Source of the DNA: Metaphire vulgaris
Taxonomy: Eukaryota > Annelida > Clitellata > Crassiclitellata > Megascolecidae
Length of the DNA: 64,000 nt
Reading direction: 5' to 3'
NCBI GenBank assembly: GCA_018105865.1
Contig: CM030835.1
Location: 21,341,024 to 21,405,023, forward strand
The notes under the pieces are model-generated. The model ran no database searches. It was not told the DNA's origin and saw only the letters and a list, made by a program, of their open reading frames with translations. Position numbers and translations under genes: made by a program. Every line of letters begins with the position of its first letter. Position 1 is the stretch's first letter. Positions 45,401 to 56,765 of the stretch are shown here, in pieces.

Positions 45401-45709
45401 TGATGTTTTGATCGAAATCTTGTTTTATTGATTTCAGGAGATAGTCTTAGTTATCACAATGACCATCAATTCTCCACGCAAGACAACGATAATGACCAAA
45501 TTTATGAAAGCTGCGCGGACCTACGTCATGGTGCTTGGTGGTACAAAAATTGCTCTCGATCCAATCTCAACGGTCACTATCTACGCGGAAACTATTCAAA
45601 GTATTCACTAAATGAAATAGAGCTTAACGGATGGGAAGGAGTCAGATGGAGTCAATGGTACGAACAATGGTACTCACTGAAGACGACTGAGATGAAAATC
45701 TCTTCTTAA
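42463..45709 (+). CDS. fibrinogen-related protein: complete fibrinogen C-terminal domain over four exons
   Basis: Exons 42463-42599, 43020-43116, 44606-44770 and 45438-45709 join in frame at phases 0, 1 and 1 to give about 222 residues ending at TAA. In order: [52 protein letters not shown] and [52 protein letters not shown]; the calcium-site FSTQDNDND; and [20 protein letters not shown]. Every landmark of the ficolin/tenascin/angiopoietin-type domain is there, with the paired cysteines. Such proteins are secreted lectins or matrix proteins; invertebrate members often bind microbial sugars. The N-terminal exons are not identified. The third intron holds a 96-bp palindrome. No frameshift, so it is probably functional. 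Confidence 0.85.
43255..44390. other. intron 2 of the fibrinogen-related gene; repeat debris
   Basis: TTCTATCGCGCCAGTTTTCA (43280) and AGTTTCTATAGCGCCGTGAG (43800) are LINE-tail-like. 43660-43745 is a G-rich tract (GGGGGATGTAGCAGTAGGGG). Nothing coding. Confidence 0.4.
44388..44452 (+). repeat. L2-type LINE 3' tail
   Basis: CAAAGTGCTTTTGTCGTAGG, CCTTGTTTACTGCGCTGGAG and AATTGTCTAGAAATAATAAT match the tails at 24.2 and 47.4 kb. Confidence 0.65.
44889..44984. repeat. perfect 96-bp palindrome (two 48-bp arms, no spacer)
   Basis: Every base from 44889-44936 is complementary to 44984-44937 around a TATATATA centre. Beyond that the arms continue with single mismatches for about 10 bp each side (GGTATAG against CTACACC). 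It would extrude as a hairpin. It lies in the last intron of the fibrinogen-related gene. Confidence 0.9.
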
Positions 45710-46224
45710 GTTTAGAAGCGATGACTTTTAACATGTTAGACGGATTTGAATTCAAATCTAATCATTTGTAAAATTGACCAAAAAGAGTGTTGGCTAAAAA
45801 ATAGTGTCAAAATTATTATTAAGCAGAATTAAATATAGGCCTATTCTAGATTATCACGTGACTGATATGAAATGCTGTAATTAGCATAGATTCTAATTTC
45901 TATATCTGTCTGTTTGGTTGGCCTAGCATGATTCGTTCACAGTTGCATTTAGCTCTCTATCGAGTCTGAACATTATTAGAACTATATGTGACCGGCTGGG
46001 AGAAAAGGTGCCATATTTGGGGTTCTTGAGTTGCATATACTGCATATATCGGGGTTATATTAGCTCAGTCGCAGCAAGGTTTTAGAGAAATATACCTTGT
46101 CATTTCAGAGATAACAGCATCCAAACATCATGCCTATCAAATTCAAAATTCTGAGAAATTGAACATTTATTATTGATGAAATGAAAGCGTTCAAAATTTC
46201 AAAACTATACAAGAGTTACGGATG

Positions 46225-47505
46225 AAATTTTATCTCTGTATTAACCATCGGCGAAAGACAGGGTCGTATACTGCATCGACGACATACGAACATGGACGCT
46301 AGAAAACAGACTACTCTTAAATCCCAGCAAGAAAAAATTATCTGGTTCGCTGACCCCAGCAGGCTACATCTGATTGACCGGTCTCCATTCCAGTTCACGT
46401 GAGAAGCGATTGAGCCGGTTGATAATTAATATACGACTCCTTGGCGTCACACTTGACACTTCACTTTCCTTCGCTGATCACATCGCAGGCCTAACAAAGA
46501 GCTGCACGTACAAACTCCGTATGCTCCGGGAAGTCAGGAAAACACTTTCCACCTCTGCCATCTTACAGTGTGTTCTCGCTGGTGACAGGTCTTTTAATCC
46601 TCGTCTTTTAATTCCAGTCACTTAATCCCCGTCACTTAATCCAGAAGTCTTTTAATCCCCTAGGAAATAATCCCAAGACACTTAATCCCGTCGATCATCG
46701 CCTTGGAGTTTAAGACCAGAGCTGCATAATTAGGTAAGTTTAGGGTTAGGGTTAGAGTCAGGGTTATGCTTTTGTAACATAACTATTTGTTATTTCATTC
46801 GTATGACATCATTTTAATACGTTTTCTTATATATGGGGATTATGTACACATGGATTAAAAGACTTGGGGATTAAAAGACTTGGGATTAAATTTCGAGGAT
46901 TAAATGACTAGGATTAAAAGACCTGGATTAAATGACATGGAAGCGTTCTCGCTACGGTGGTCTCTGCTGTTGGCTATTGCAACAGTCTCGCCTATGGTGT
47001 TCCACACTACCAATATCTAAAATTCAGACCATCTTAAACGTCGCCGCCAGGCTAATCTACCGTCAGGATCGCCGGGCGAACATAGCACCTCTTGTGAGAG
47101 ACATGCTCCACTGGATCCGAGTTCGGGAGAGGATCATCTTCAAAAGATGCCTAATAATTCACGGTATCATCACTGGCCAAGCTAGCCCGACGTACTTGGA
47201 GCGACTCCTGACACCCGCTAGCGACGCTCTTAGACGATCGACACTGAGATCAGCGTCCTCTCTTGACCTCGCTGTCCCGAAACCGCTTAAGATTCCAACT
47301 CCCGGTGATCGTGCCTTCTTCCGAGGCGCACCACTCAAGTGGAATACCATCCCACCTGAAATAAGGAGGATTAAAGCTCGGCCAATCTTCAAAAGCAGAT
47401 TAAAAAGCCATTTGTTTAGGGAGTCATACCCCCTGTAAAGCGCCCTTGCTTTTGGTTATGCTATGTTTACGGCGCTATATAAATAGTCCATTATACAATA
47501 TACAA
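46225..47505 (+). pseudogene. L2-like LINE fragment, interrupted by element A copy 2
   Basis: DIRTWTLENRLLLNPSKKK and WFADPSRLHLIDRSPFQF (two frames), then IRLLGVTLDTSLSFADHIAG, and after the interruption LHWIRVRERIIFKRCLIIHG, GDRAFFRGAPLKWNTIPPEI and SRLKSHLFRESYPL with a stop at 47438. These are the reverse-transcriptase end and C-terminal domain. The tail has TAAAGCGCCCTTGCTTTTGG and GGCGCTATATAAATAGTCC. It is a different subfamily from the 23.7 and 26.0 kb copies. Confidence 0.85.
46581..46944. mobile_element. inverted-repeat element (family A), copy 2, with 9-bp target duplication
   Basis: It starts GGTGACAGGTCTTTTAATCC and ends GGATTAAATGACATGGAAGC. The direct repeat GTTCTCGCT flanks it (46572-46580, 46945-46953) within LINE coding sequence. 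Nine-base duplications are typical of Mutator-like elements, which is inference. The middle (CTTGGAGTTTAAGACCAGAG, TAGGGTTAGGGTTAGAG) is shared with copy 1. Confidence 0.9.
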
Positions 47506-48393
47506 TACAATTGTCATATAGGCAAACTATCGCTAAATATGTAAAGTTTCATCCGTAACTATTCATAATTTATCAGTAGAAAATTGAAATAAATATAATT
47601 ACTAATACTAGAACACAGTAATTGAAAAAGGTACCATAAGTGGGATAGATCAGGGCAGGACATAATAATATGGTTGTAATGTACAATCTAAACAAGATAT
47701 ACGAACAAGCTGTAATACAACACAATAAAACTTATTAATAATATTAATCAAGGTGATTATAAACGTGGCATATGTAACGGAATGATGAAAAACAAAGAAC
47801 GAGAAAATAGTGCTGTAATTCATAAATAGCAACACAAAATAAGATTAAACTTCACTTTTAAGCAAAGAAAGAAACAAAAATCGCCCGATATTGCAGATTT
47901 GTCAGTTGGCTCTAAGCTCAGACGTATTCAAAAGTTAGTAAAAAATTAGTAAGTAAGCCTAAACAGAGCATCAATGTCAGAAGCCCACTTATGGTACCTT
48001 TTACCTATCTCAATTTTAAAACAAATTCTTTACTAAATTATGAGATTTGCTTAAAAAGACATAATCATTTAATTGTCTACACGTCATACTGTCTAAAATA
48101 ACCAAAAAATAAGTTTGAAAATTTTTGAAAATTTAAGTTTTCAAGATAAAAATTCAATTTTCTCGCTAATCTGTGATACCACTTATGGTACCTTTTCTCC
48201 CAGCGGGTCACATATATTGTTTCCTGTAGCCTATCTATTGTTTCTCTATTGGATAAAGGACTCTGCGTCATGATATAAATGTTCGAGTCTTCCGTGTAAG
48301 ATTCGATCTCATACAACTGCTAGTTCAGAAGGCGGAATCAATCAATGCTATCGGTAAACGAACTAACTCCACCGATATATATATATATATATT

Positions 48394-50801
48394 AGGGTGG
48401 TCCTTATTCCTATAGAAGAGAATATTTTTCGAGAGTTTTCAAGTCTGACCCCCTAAAATGTTTCCATCTGGTATAGGAAGTACACATACCAAATTTAGTA
48501 CAAATGCTTTACTTCTAAGAGGTCGCTCAAGGTCTCAGAAGAATGTAGTGTTTAATAAGAAGAAAAACGTCAAATTCGGACATGTCCTCTTTTAGATGGC
48601 ATTACATTTATTATAAATTGACATTTAAAAGTTAACCGAAATGTACAAAAATCGCAGTCAGTTTACTGTTACTCAGTTTCTGAACTATCGCCACAGTAAT
48701 TTCGCTTTAGGCACCCAGGATATCTCTTACGATGATCAGAAACGGCTTGAAGTAAAACTGCAACTGTTCTTCGTCTTTAGTCAAGCTACCAGTAAATTCC
48801 TGAACTAATGCAACCCCTCGTTCAGCATGATCATTTGTTACTAGAAGAGTCTTAACAGTATTACAGGCTAAGTTGTAATCATCCCTGTCATGCCATTGAC
48901 ATACCGGAGTGTAAAAATCAGAAGGTAGGTTGAGCTTTGTGAAAAGTGACATAGTCATCTTAGTTGTAAAGTCTTCCAATGATTTAGTTTGAACTTCATC
49001 TAGCAAGAGGTTAACGCGCTTAGAAGGAACTGTGGCACCATCAGTACATAGCATTGCCATCACCATTTTCTCCTTTGTATCATTAGAAACTCTGTCATCA
49101 AACAAAGAGAGGCCGACCAACTCCTCAGATAAGTACCAAAGCTGACCTGCCAGTTTCATTGATGTTCTTCAGGAAATTCGCTTGTGAACTCTCTTGTAAT
49201 CAACTAAGGACTTCAGTAGATTTAAATCGTTATAGGGTGCGCCCACTGCAAGAGGAGCTCTTATCCACGCGACCACATAGATTCTAGAATAGAAGATGCA
49301 GAGGCTTCGAAGACCATGTAATTGACGTTGTGCCAGTTTAAGTTGAGAACGAAACATCCATACCTTGAAGGTATAAATCACTTTGCTCATCTAGCGAGCT
49401 AGATGCATGGGACCAGGTGTCGACCATACTACGCCACGACATGCATGAGTACCAAAAAAAGATCAAAGTTATCTCAATCAGCTCCTTGTAGTCGTCATGT
49501 GGTTGTTGTTGTGATAATGCAGTTTGAAGCTCCCGAACTACATCATCCCTTATGTCAGATAAGGCCTCAAAAACTTCAATGTCACTCGAATAATCTTGAA
49601 AATGAGTTTTATCGATTTTCTTCCATTGTTCTTTAAATTTCTTAAATAGTGGAATTTCTGGAGATAAGGTAACGTGGCTTCATTGAATGCGGCGGCAGCA
49701 ACCAATTCCAAGATATGATGTCTGCAGGCTAGATGCAACAGACTACGACCAAGCAGTTCCTGAAGTATAACACATGCTCCATTGCTCAGTCCAGTATTTG
49801 AACTAGTTGTATCGAAACATAAACCACATACACTATCAGATATGTTCCACTTGTTCAACATAGCAAAGACTGCACGAGCCTGCTCCTTTCCAGTGCCTGA
49901 ACATATTTGAGGTACCCCCAGCAACTGTGAGCCACCACCCAACAAAGAAATCAGAATAGCCAGGCGATCTACCTTTTGTTTTCCAGAAAGATCCAGTAAC
50001 AGCTTTCCATCCCAATGTACCAACAATTTTACCCCAGGTTTGAAGCTTCCATGAATTCTTGAAAAAGCAGCTCGTCTATGTTCTTGCCTCTGACGGCGTA
50101 TAGTGCTTCTATTAAGAGCCAAACTTTGAATGTCGCAACCAATACTTTTAGCAGTTTCTGCAACAACCGAAACTGCTGATCTATCTGAAACTTTATTGCG
50201 ATCCAGTACAGCAGACAGTTGAGGAGTTAATATTTGCTGTCGTCCACGCTTGGCGCATGGGGGATGCTGTGGAAGAGAATATTGAGCACCACCCTCATTA
50301 CTTGAGGATTCATCATCTGAACATGAAGAACGGTCAGCATCTAAGGTGTTTAACAGATCCACCGCACCTACTTGTGCCTTCAGATGTCGCTTTCTTTCTT
50401 TCTCAGCTCTTTCTTGTAGTCTTCTCTCTTTACCCTCTAGTACAGTATGAACGGAAGCCATGGTCCCTCTGCGCCCTTTCTCTCTTTGTGATAGGAGAAA
50501 ATCTTTAAAACCTAATTATTGATAGTTAGACTGTATCACACAGGCTCCTTCATTTTAAGTAATTATCACTTACTACCACGATCGTTGCTTCAATGTTTCA
50601 AGTTGTTTAGCATATGATGCAATAAATAGCATAATTTCATAATAGAACATAGTGCCTATATTACGCAATACTTTGATGCGCTTGAGCGACCAGTTAACAA
50701 TTGAATATTGATCTGCAATTTTGTACTAATAATCCACTTATACAAAGGAACAAATATGGGGGTCAGACCTAGACATTTCAAAATTTCTTAAATAAGGACC
50801 A

Positions 50802-50803
<2 letters not shown>
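48394..50803 (-). mobile_element. 2.4-kb terminal-inverted-repeat transposon in a TA microsatellite
   Basis: The left end (T)TAGGGTGGTCCTTATTCC and the right end AAATAAGGACCACTAA are inverted, and the similarity continues to TGACCCCC/GGGGGTCA about 60 bp in. Both flanks are pure TA repeat, so the element split a microsatellite. A broken transposase is inside on the minus strand. The length and ends suggest a near-complete copy. Confidence 0.85.
48707..50461 (-). pseudogene. RNase-H-fold (hAT-like) transposase with frame breaks
   Basis: From the ATG at 50461 a 303-codon frame runs through LLVHWDGKLLLDLSGKQKVD, QLLGVPQICSGTGKEQARAV, GLCFDTTSSNTGLSNGACVI and LLHLACRHHILELV. Shifted frames continue with DIRDDVVRELQTAL, HGLRSLCIFYSRIYVVAWIR, LAGQLWYLSEELVGLSLFDD and NDHAERGVALVQEFTGSLTK down to 48707. 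The HWDGK and FDTTSSNTG aspartates and the CRHH motif are placed like the catalytic residues and C..H motif of hAT transposases. The family is widespread in cnidarians and insects as unnamed proteins. At least three frame changes (near 49550, 49390 and 49165) disable it. Confidence 0.7.

Positions 50804-50805
<2 letters not shown>

Positions 50806-50884
<79 letters not shown>
50806..50884. repeat. (TA)n microsatellite, right half of a split tract
   Basis: About 80 bp of TA. Its short partner is at 48378-48391. Confidence 0.95.
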
Positions 50885-50888
<4 letters not shown>

Positions 50889-51925
50889 TCTGACTTACTA
50901 ATATTTGGGAAATAAAAATTGGATTTTCTCCAATGTCTCCATGTTTGATGGATTTTATATGTAGTGGGTATTGTTACTTGTGGTATATAGTATCATATAG
51001 TTGAATATAAAGTGCGGCTAACTTCTGCACAAGTGCCGAAAAATGTCCGCTATAACCTATAGAGTAGTATGGACCGAGACCTATTTGGTTGGCTTATTGT
51101 TAACCTATTTCTATATGTGTGGCTCACTAGTGACTAATCGCATACTCTGCACGTAACAAAATCAAGTTGGCTACATAAGTTACTGCATAATATCGATGTA
51201 ATAAATCAGAAGTTCCCAAACTTTTTGGATTGCGGACCCCTACTTTGTTCTAAGCTTAGCTCACATACCACATTATTTAGAAAGTAAATGTTACAGTTAA
51301 TATTTAATTAAAATAAGGAGCAGACTATTCCCACAACACCAGTTGGCTAACGGCGCTTTCCCTAAGACGACATGCTATGATGTGGATAATCATAATATAC
51401 AAATAAACACTGACCACAAGTGATGGCAAAGTAGAGATTTCAGTTAAAAAGTGATAAGGTTGTGTTTATTATTGTGATTTAGTTAACTGTGGGTCTAATA
51501 ATTTAATTGTGTCCTTTTATCTTGCCAATAATTCTGCTTGTTATTTCAGCTGCATGATCTGGAGCTTGAACATTTATTTAATTTGATCAAACCTTGATTC
51601 GATCATCGCTGTCATTGTTCTCGTTGGTTGTGTATTTTGATGTCTGTCATCCATAACACTGGTCTACATTTTAAAAAAAATTTTCTGCTGACTTAAGTAT
51701 TTTTGCTGATTTTACCCAATTGAGAGGTGCTGATTCCAGATATGAAGTCAAAAATTATGCAATACGTCAAATTTTTTCGCAAATGAGGAATGCTTAATTA
51801 AAGGTGTTAAAGTCAAACATAAGGGAAAATAGGAAATTCTGAAGAACCGATAACACGTAATATTTTTTATTCAGCCAAAAAATGAGTCTGTCTTCTAACC
51901 AAGAGAGCAATAAGAGCAATAGCTA
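50885..51925. other. no gene seen
   Basis: AT-rich. GTATCATATAGTTGAATATAAAGTGCGGCTAACTT near 50990-51020 recurs at 20030-20070, a shared dispersed repeat. Confidence 0.4.
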
Positions 51926-51929
51926 GTTG

Positions 51930-52810
51930 CTTAAATTTAAGTTTTGAGAAAGGAATCTTCTCTTTTTGGATGCTCCGGTATAGTTATGGTCACAGTTGTC
52001 ACGCTGTAAACACCAGCAGTAGTCTGCCACAATGTTTGAGTTCTATCTGCCTTGATATCTATGTTCCATGGTCGTGATGTCTTGATGGAAGCATTCTCCT
52101 TGTTCTTCACTCATAGCTCCAAGATTTGAAGTTCAGGTAGCTATGAAGGAAATGCAACTTGACACTCATGTTGCTCCCAGTCTTCGAAAGCAATCTTCGA
52201 ATTTTGAACTGAAAGGTCATAATTCTCGACTCTTAAGTTGCCAAGTAAGTCAGTAATCAGGTCGTAAAAAAGCATCTTGTCTACAACTATAACATCCCAT
52301 TGATTCAATAAGTCCTTTGATGTTGATGCAGTATACAAACTCCTCCTCCATATGGAAATATTTCAAAAGATCATTCTCTCTGCCATGATACATAAGCGTG
52401 GTTCCTGGAGCCAACACTGAACAGGTTCTTTTTCTTCAGTCTTGAACCCAGTAACTCTGCTGACGACTTCGGCAGATCTAGATCTCATATAAGGTCTTAC
52501 AACTCAGCTTGGTTGAATGTTTGGTGCATTCCAGCGTCAACTTCTGAGGCCATGAAATCTTCACCATTCGTGTCTGTTGACTGACTAAATTCATCGTTGT
52601 CAGAAACACCCAAAGTAGTGCAAATAGGTACAGGAACTTCGTCACAGTGAGCAACTGGTCTCAGAGCAGAGGGGTGATTTGGGTACTGGTTGGAAGATTT
52701 TGTCTTTGTGGACATGCCTGAAATATTTACCAGGCAGAAGTAGCAGTTATCAACATGCATGGTTTCTGAGGCTCTCGCCACACCATTGGAACTCCAAAGC
52801 TAAGACCAGA
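51930..52810 (-). pseudogene. second relic of the VPMVWRE/CYFC protein family
   Basis: Near 52810 the minus strand has FGVPMVWRE, then DNCYFCLVNISG and YPNHPSALRPVAHCDEVPVP (52497-52781). 52338-52141 reads LNQWDVIVVDKMLFYDLITD and FEDWEQHECQVAFPS. Near 52090-52020 is HQDITTMEHRYQGR followed by VADYCWCLQRD. The order matches N-terminus, late region and C-terminus of the family seen at 28 kb, with the middle deleted. The two relics keep different parts. Confidence 0.6.
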
Positions 52811-52859
52811 GAAAGCTAAGACAGAGAAAAACTCTGACCTTTAGTCACATTATGAACTG

Positions 52860-53495
52860 TCTGAGGCTTTCAACAAATGTCCTGCACACTTTATGCGGTG
52901 CCCAAGGTTTTCCTGGTCACCCAATTTAACTGCGAAATATGCATGATAAGCTTTATGCACAAATTCAAACACTCTCTCCTTTGTTTAGGTGCTGTAAAAC
53001 AACCACAAATGTAGCAAAATTTGTCAGGATCATTCCTGCACTACCCACGAAGTGTTCAAGTGCTGGTTTACATATTCTACAGAAAACTAGTTAAAATAGT
53101 TACATTTGCTGCAACTTGTAAGCCTCATGAACGACTGAATGCTGCCGTCGGTTTAACGCTGCTTATATAGGCCTATATCCATAAAATGTTGACGTCTGCA
53201 GTTTAAAACTGCCTATTAAACTGTTGTGTTATTAAATTGTTATGTCCACTGCATATTAAGCATAGCTTTTTGCACATCCTTATCTTTTGCATATTCAATA
53301 TAGCTAAAGAATTATAATGCATAATGCCATGTTATTACTGTAAACAGTAAATCAGTAAACAGCGTTTTGCGGGAAAACTGGACGTGATGGGGAGGAAATG
53401 GGTGTGATTTTTGGATTCAGCACACCAAAATACATAAAGATCACATGTTGTCTTCAAGTCAGCAAAATTGATGTAGACCAGTGTAATCCATATAA

Positions 53496-53565
<70 letters not shown>

Positions 53566-54720
53566 TATATATATGATTTTTTTCTCTAATCAAATGTGAA
53601 TCACTGGGCACTTGACTGTACATTCATGCAGTATTTTGCATTCTCTGATCGCCAAAACAGTTTATTTTGGATCCCCCTGCAGCATCTTTGCCTCTAATTT
53701 AATGTCACTTTCCTTGCACAGTTTTTGTGATTGCTAAATTTTCAAGACTTTTGACAGAGTGGCGTCATTTGTTTGTTTACATCTAATATTGAGGAATGCT
53801 GAGGCCAATGAACTGAACCCAGTGGCACTCTGGTGGTTCTAGGCTAGAACAGAAAATATATTTGAAGAACTATTTAATGATTAGTTATTGGAGGCTAGTA
53901 GAGAAGTTAACATACGCATTTGAACTTATTTTTTATTATTATAATTATTTTAACCCTGCTAGTCGTTAGCATGTCTTTTAGGCTTCTGTGTGTTCCTGCA
54001 TTGCTGTCTTGCAAATACACTGTAAATGAGAATTGTTGAATGGTAATAATTGATGTAAGTGACAGATTATTTTGATATAAACTGATAACAGGTTCCTAAC
54101 AGAGCTTCTACCTGATTTGTAAAAAAATCCTCTTACATTAATTTTTTAAAATATGAAACAATACAATAGACAATAGCTAAGACAAGAAACCATAAATCGT
54201 TCTAAATATCATTAGTAAATGAACATTATACAATTTATTGCAATTTGCAATTCAACTTTGACAAAATCACTGCCCTAACTGAGATCTCCTTTGACTTACA
54301 AACCATGGGCCAGCGTTAGAACTAAATTTCATTAAAGAGCATCCATTGTCAGTTATTTAAAGAGAGTATCCAGACTTCTTTGTTCGACCGTAGTCTACAT
54401 ATAGGGGAATCCAGTGTTTACCAACAAGGTCCGGTTGGCGGTTGCTCCGCCCTCTGGTGGGCAGAAACCATAGAAACCATTGTTGTCTATTAATAGACGC
54501 CAATGGTAAAAGCAGATTTCTTGCTGGTGGGCATAGATCAGTGACCATAGAGATTGTTCTGGATACTCCTATACGAATAAACTTATTGCGATCGATGAAT
54601 TACGCATACGCACCAGCCGGTTCAATGCTAATCCAAAAGAATAACGCTATATTTCAATATTGTACATAGGTATATATAGATAGGCCTATTATACACTATA
54701 TGCACAGTTGCATTTGTATA
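52860..54720. other. no gene seen; (TA)n at 53500-53574
   Basis: AT-rich intergenic sequence with one TA microsatellite. No supported frame or transposon end. Confidence 0.45.
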
Positions 54721-54726
54721 TACATA

Positions 54727-54900
54727 AAAATCACGCCACCTGCCAAGCTCCGCGCCACGTAATAATTATGTATGTAAAAATCACGCCACTGTGACAATTT
54801 ATGACGCTGTACACGTAGTAATTATGTACGTTAAAATCACGCCACTTCCTCAAACTCCGCCCACCAACGCATTGTGACGCTGTGCACATTATGTAAATAA
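54727..54900 (+). repeat. three tandem units of about 55-65 bp
   Basis: TAATTATGTATGTAAAAATCACGCCAC-type units recur, each followed by a TGACGCTGTRCAC or CTCCGCCCACC variant. The unit boundaries are TACATAAAAATCACGCCAC, TGTATGTAAAAATCACGCC and GTACGTTAAAATCACGCC. Confidence 0.65.
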
Positions 54901-54959
54901 TAACGCAAAAATGAACACATGTAAATGACATATGTAGAGTATAGTATTTATTAAATTTA

Positions 54960-55215
54960 AAAAATAGGTCTTATTCGGACGACGGGACCATGGGGGTCCC
55001 AATCTACACATGGGCGGAGCCATGGTCGTCCGCCGAGATTTTTCCAGGAGGGTGAAAAATAGGGTTTTGTGACAAAAGAAATGACACAATTTTCCAGGGG
55101 GTGCAAAACAAGGTTTTATGACGAAAGAAACAAGTAATTTTACTTTTTTCATAACTCCACAATTTTTTCAGGGGTGCAATTGCACCCCCTTGCACCCCTC
55201 TCCGGACGCCCATGG
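54960..55215. mobile_element. hAT-type element end (GGGCGTCC/GCAATTGCACCCCC family)
   Basis: GGGGTGCAATTGCACCCCC and CCTTGCACCCCTCTCC then GACGCCCATGGG mirror the left end of the 4908-6407 element. The matching second end is not obvious. TTTTCCAGG and GGGTTTTGTGAC words are repeated inside. Confidence 0.45.
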
Positions 55216-55400
55216 GCGGAGCTTCTAGGACTCAGATTAGACGTTGCTACGCGACTCTACACAAGCCCGCGACGTCGTATCGACAACCTTCCCTTTCCAC
55301 GACCTTTCCGACTTGGCCGCGGCTGCAGGGCTGGACACCGACACCAAAGACCTATTCCAACCAGATGGTCGCTCAGAGTTGTTCATGGGTTGAACAACTC

Positions 55401-55401
<1 letters not shown>

Positions 55402-55468
<67 letters not shown>
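55402..55468. repeat. (ATT)n microsatellite
   Basis: About 67 bp of ATT. Confidence 0.95.
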
Positions 55469-55469
<1 letters not shown>

Positions 55470-55786
55470 AATTAATCTATGGTTGCTCCGATGCCCTCGT
55501 GCCACCATTCCTACTCCGCAGAAGCGTCCACGACCCGGGCTCGTGTATCCAAGATTCCAGCGCCACAGCAACCGTCCGGGAAGGCTGCTTAGGGGCCGGT
55601 TTACTAAGCATTCGGTCGGAAAACAGCAAGACTGAAAACGTTCCCGACCTTTTCGATGAGCATCGACTAAACCTTCTGATGCTCACAGAAACCTGGTATG
55701 AAGATTCCGACAGCAGAGCCATTAAGAGGCTCCGAAACATGGGGCTGAACGTGATCGAAGCAGCCCGCGCCATACAGCCTGACACT

Positions 55787-56149
55787 CAGGGTTATTTCTA
55801 GGATTGTGAATTTGGGAGGTTCGGGGAAATCTGGAGGGGGTGTGGTTATTTTCCAGGATTGTAGGGTTGTGAATTTGGGGGCGTCTAAAAAATCTGGGGG
55901 TGTCGGACTTTGGAAGTCTCTCCCGAAAAAGCCAGACAAGAAAAAAAAACGTTATCAAGTCTCAAAAACGTTTGACGAGCAAAAAAAGGTCATCACAGGA
56001 TAAAAGTTGGGGGGTGTCCTTCTATATTTGGGGGGTGTCCAGGGCTAATTAATATGCATTTTGCATACTTACCATTGTCCCATTTCCAAATTTTGGGGTG
56101 TCGACCTCAAATTGGTGGGGAGGTGTTAGGGGGTGCAAAAATATTCCTG
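55787..56149. mobile_element. hAT MITE (363 bp) inside the LINE endonuclease, perfect 8-bp duplication
   Basis: The ends CAGGGTTATTTCTAG and the complement CAGGAATATTTTTGC are flanked by the direct repeat CTGACACT (55779-55786 and 56150-56157). GGGGGTGT words recur inside in one orientation. The insertion cleanly interrupts the endonuclease frame. Confidence 0.9.
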
Positions 56150-56630
56150 CTGACACTCGACTGGACAATGATCATTTCGTTAATCATTGCGGTATCGCTC
56201 TAGCCTCGAAGCCGGGCATCAACACATCCAAGGTCGATACTAAGACGTTGCTGTCGTGTGAGTGGCGGTGCACAACAATTCTACTGGTGGCCATCTATCG
56301 TCCCGGCTCGCAACGAGTCAGCGAACAATTCTTCAATGAATTTTCCATCCTTCTTGTAGCGTACGGCACCTTCAATTGCGAGACGCTGGTTCCAGAGGAC
56401 ATAAATACTCACCTTGAGCGAATGATCGACGCTTTAGACATAAGCAGTTCCAACTCCAGCAAAGACAGCCAAGTTGGGTGAACGATTGGCTTCGTGAAGA
56501 AATCCATTCAATTGGAACTCATTGCACGTCAAAGTCGCGTCATCCAAATTGATCATTTCTTTTAGGAAGAATCTGAAGACCCACTTGTTTAACAACTCTT
56601 TCAAGAAGTACTTGTCAATGCGCCCTTAAC

Positions 56631-56701
56631 CCCTTAACCGTGTATTTAACTGTAACTCAATGTAAAATGGACGGATATATCCGGGATCCCCAGTTAAGGG
56701 G
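56631..56701. mobile_element. 71-bp piggyBac-type MITE, copy 2, in a LINE tail
   Basis: The ends CCCCTTAAC and GTTAAGGGG are flanked by TTAA (56627-56630, 56702-56705). Removing it restores the LINE tail TGCGCCC-TTAA-CTTTGATG, confirming insertion with TTAA duplication. Confidence 0.9.
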
Positions 56702-56765
56702 TTAACTTTGATGTTCGTTAAGCCATGGCGCTAGATAAATTGTCATGTTAATATAATTATAATAA

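Larger units (their letters stand above)
45985..48214. mobile_element. terminal-inverted-repeat element holding a LINE insertion
   Basis: The left end TATGTGACCGGCTGGGAGAA (then AAGGTGCCATATTTGG) is the inverse of the right end (complement TATGTGACCCGCTGGGAGAA, AAGGTACCATAAGTGG). AAAAGGTACCATAAGTGGG recurs inside at 47625, and its complement at 47986. The sequences flanking the internal LINE (AGAGTTACGGATGAAATTT and AAAGTTTCATCCGTAACTA) are themselves inverted, so the host element is a fold-back structure. Confidence 0.7.
55484..56765 (+). pseudogene. L2/CR1-like LINE: endonuclease domain fused by deletion to the 3' end
   Basis: SIRSENSKTENVPDLFDEHR then LNLLMLTETWYEDSDSRAIK is the start of the apurinic-type endonuclease (LNIRSL, LTETW motif). 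After a hAT insertion, FVNHCGIALASKPG and TTILLVAIYRPGSQRVSEQF continue the domain. The reverse transcriptase is missing. The 3' part (AAGAATCTGAAGACCCACTT, then TCAATGCGCCC...CATGGCGCTAGATAAATTGTC) is the C-terminal K..L end and LINE tail. Two MITEs sit inside it. Confidence 0.8.

Noticed and set aside
54727..54900. CRISPR-like array
   Set aside because: Repeated units here and at 22.1 kb are adjacent tandem copies without unique spacers; the genome is plainly eukaryotic.
55174..55635. 153-codon plus-strand frame
   Set aside because: It crosses an ATT microsatellite and out-of-frame LINE endonuclease sequence.
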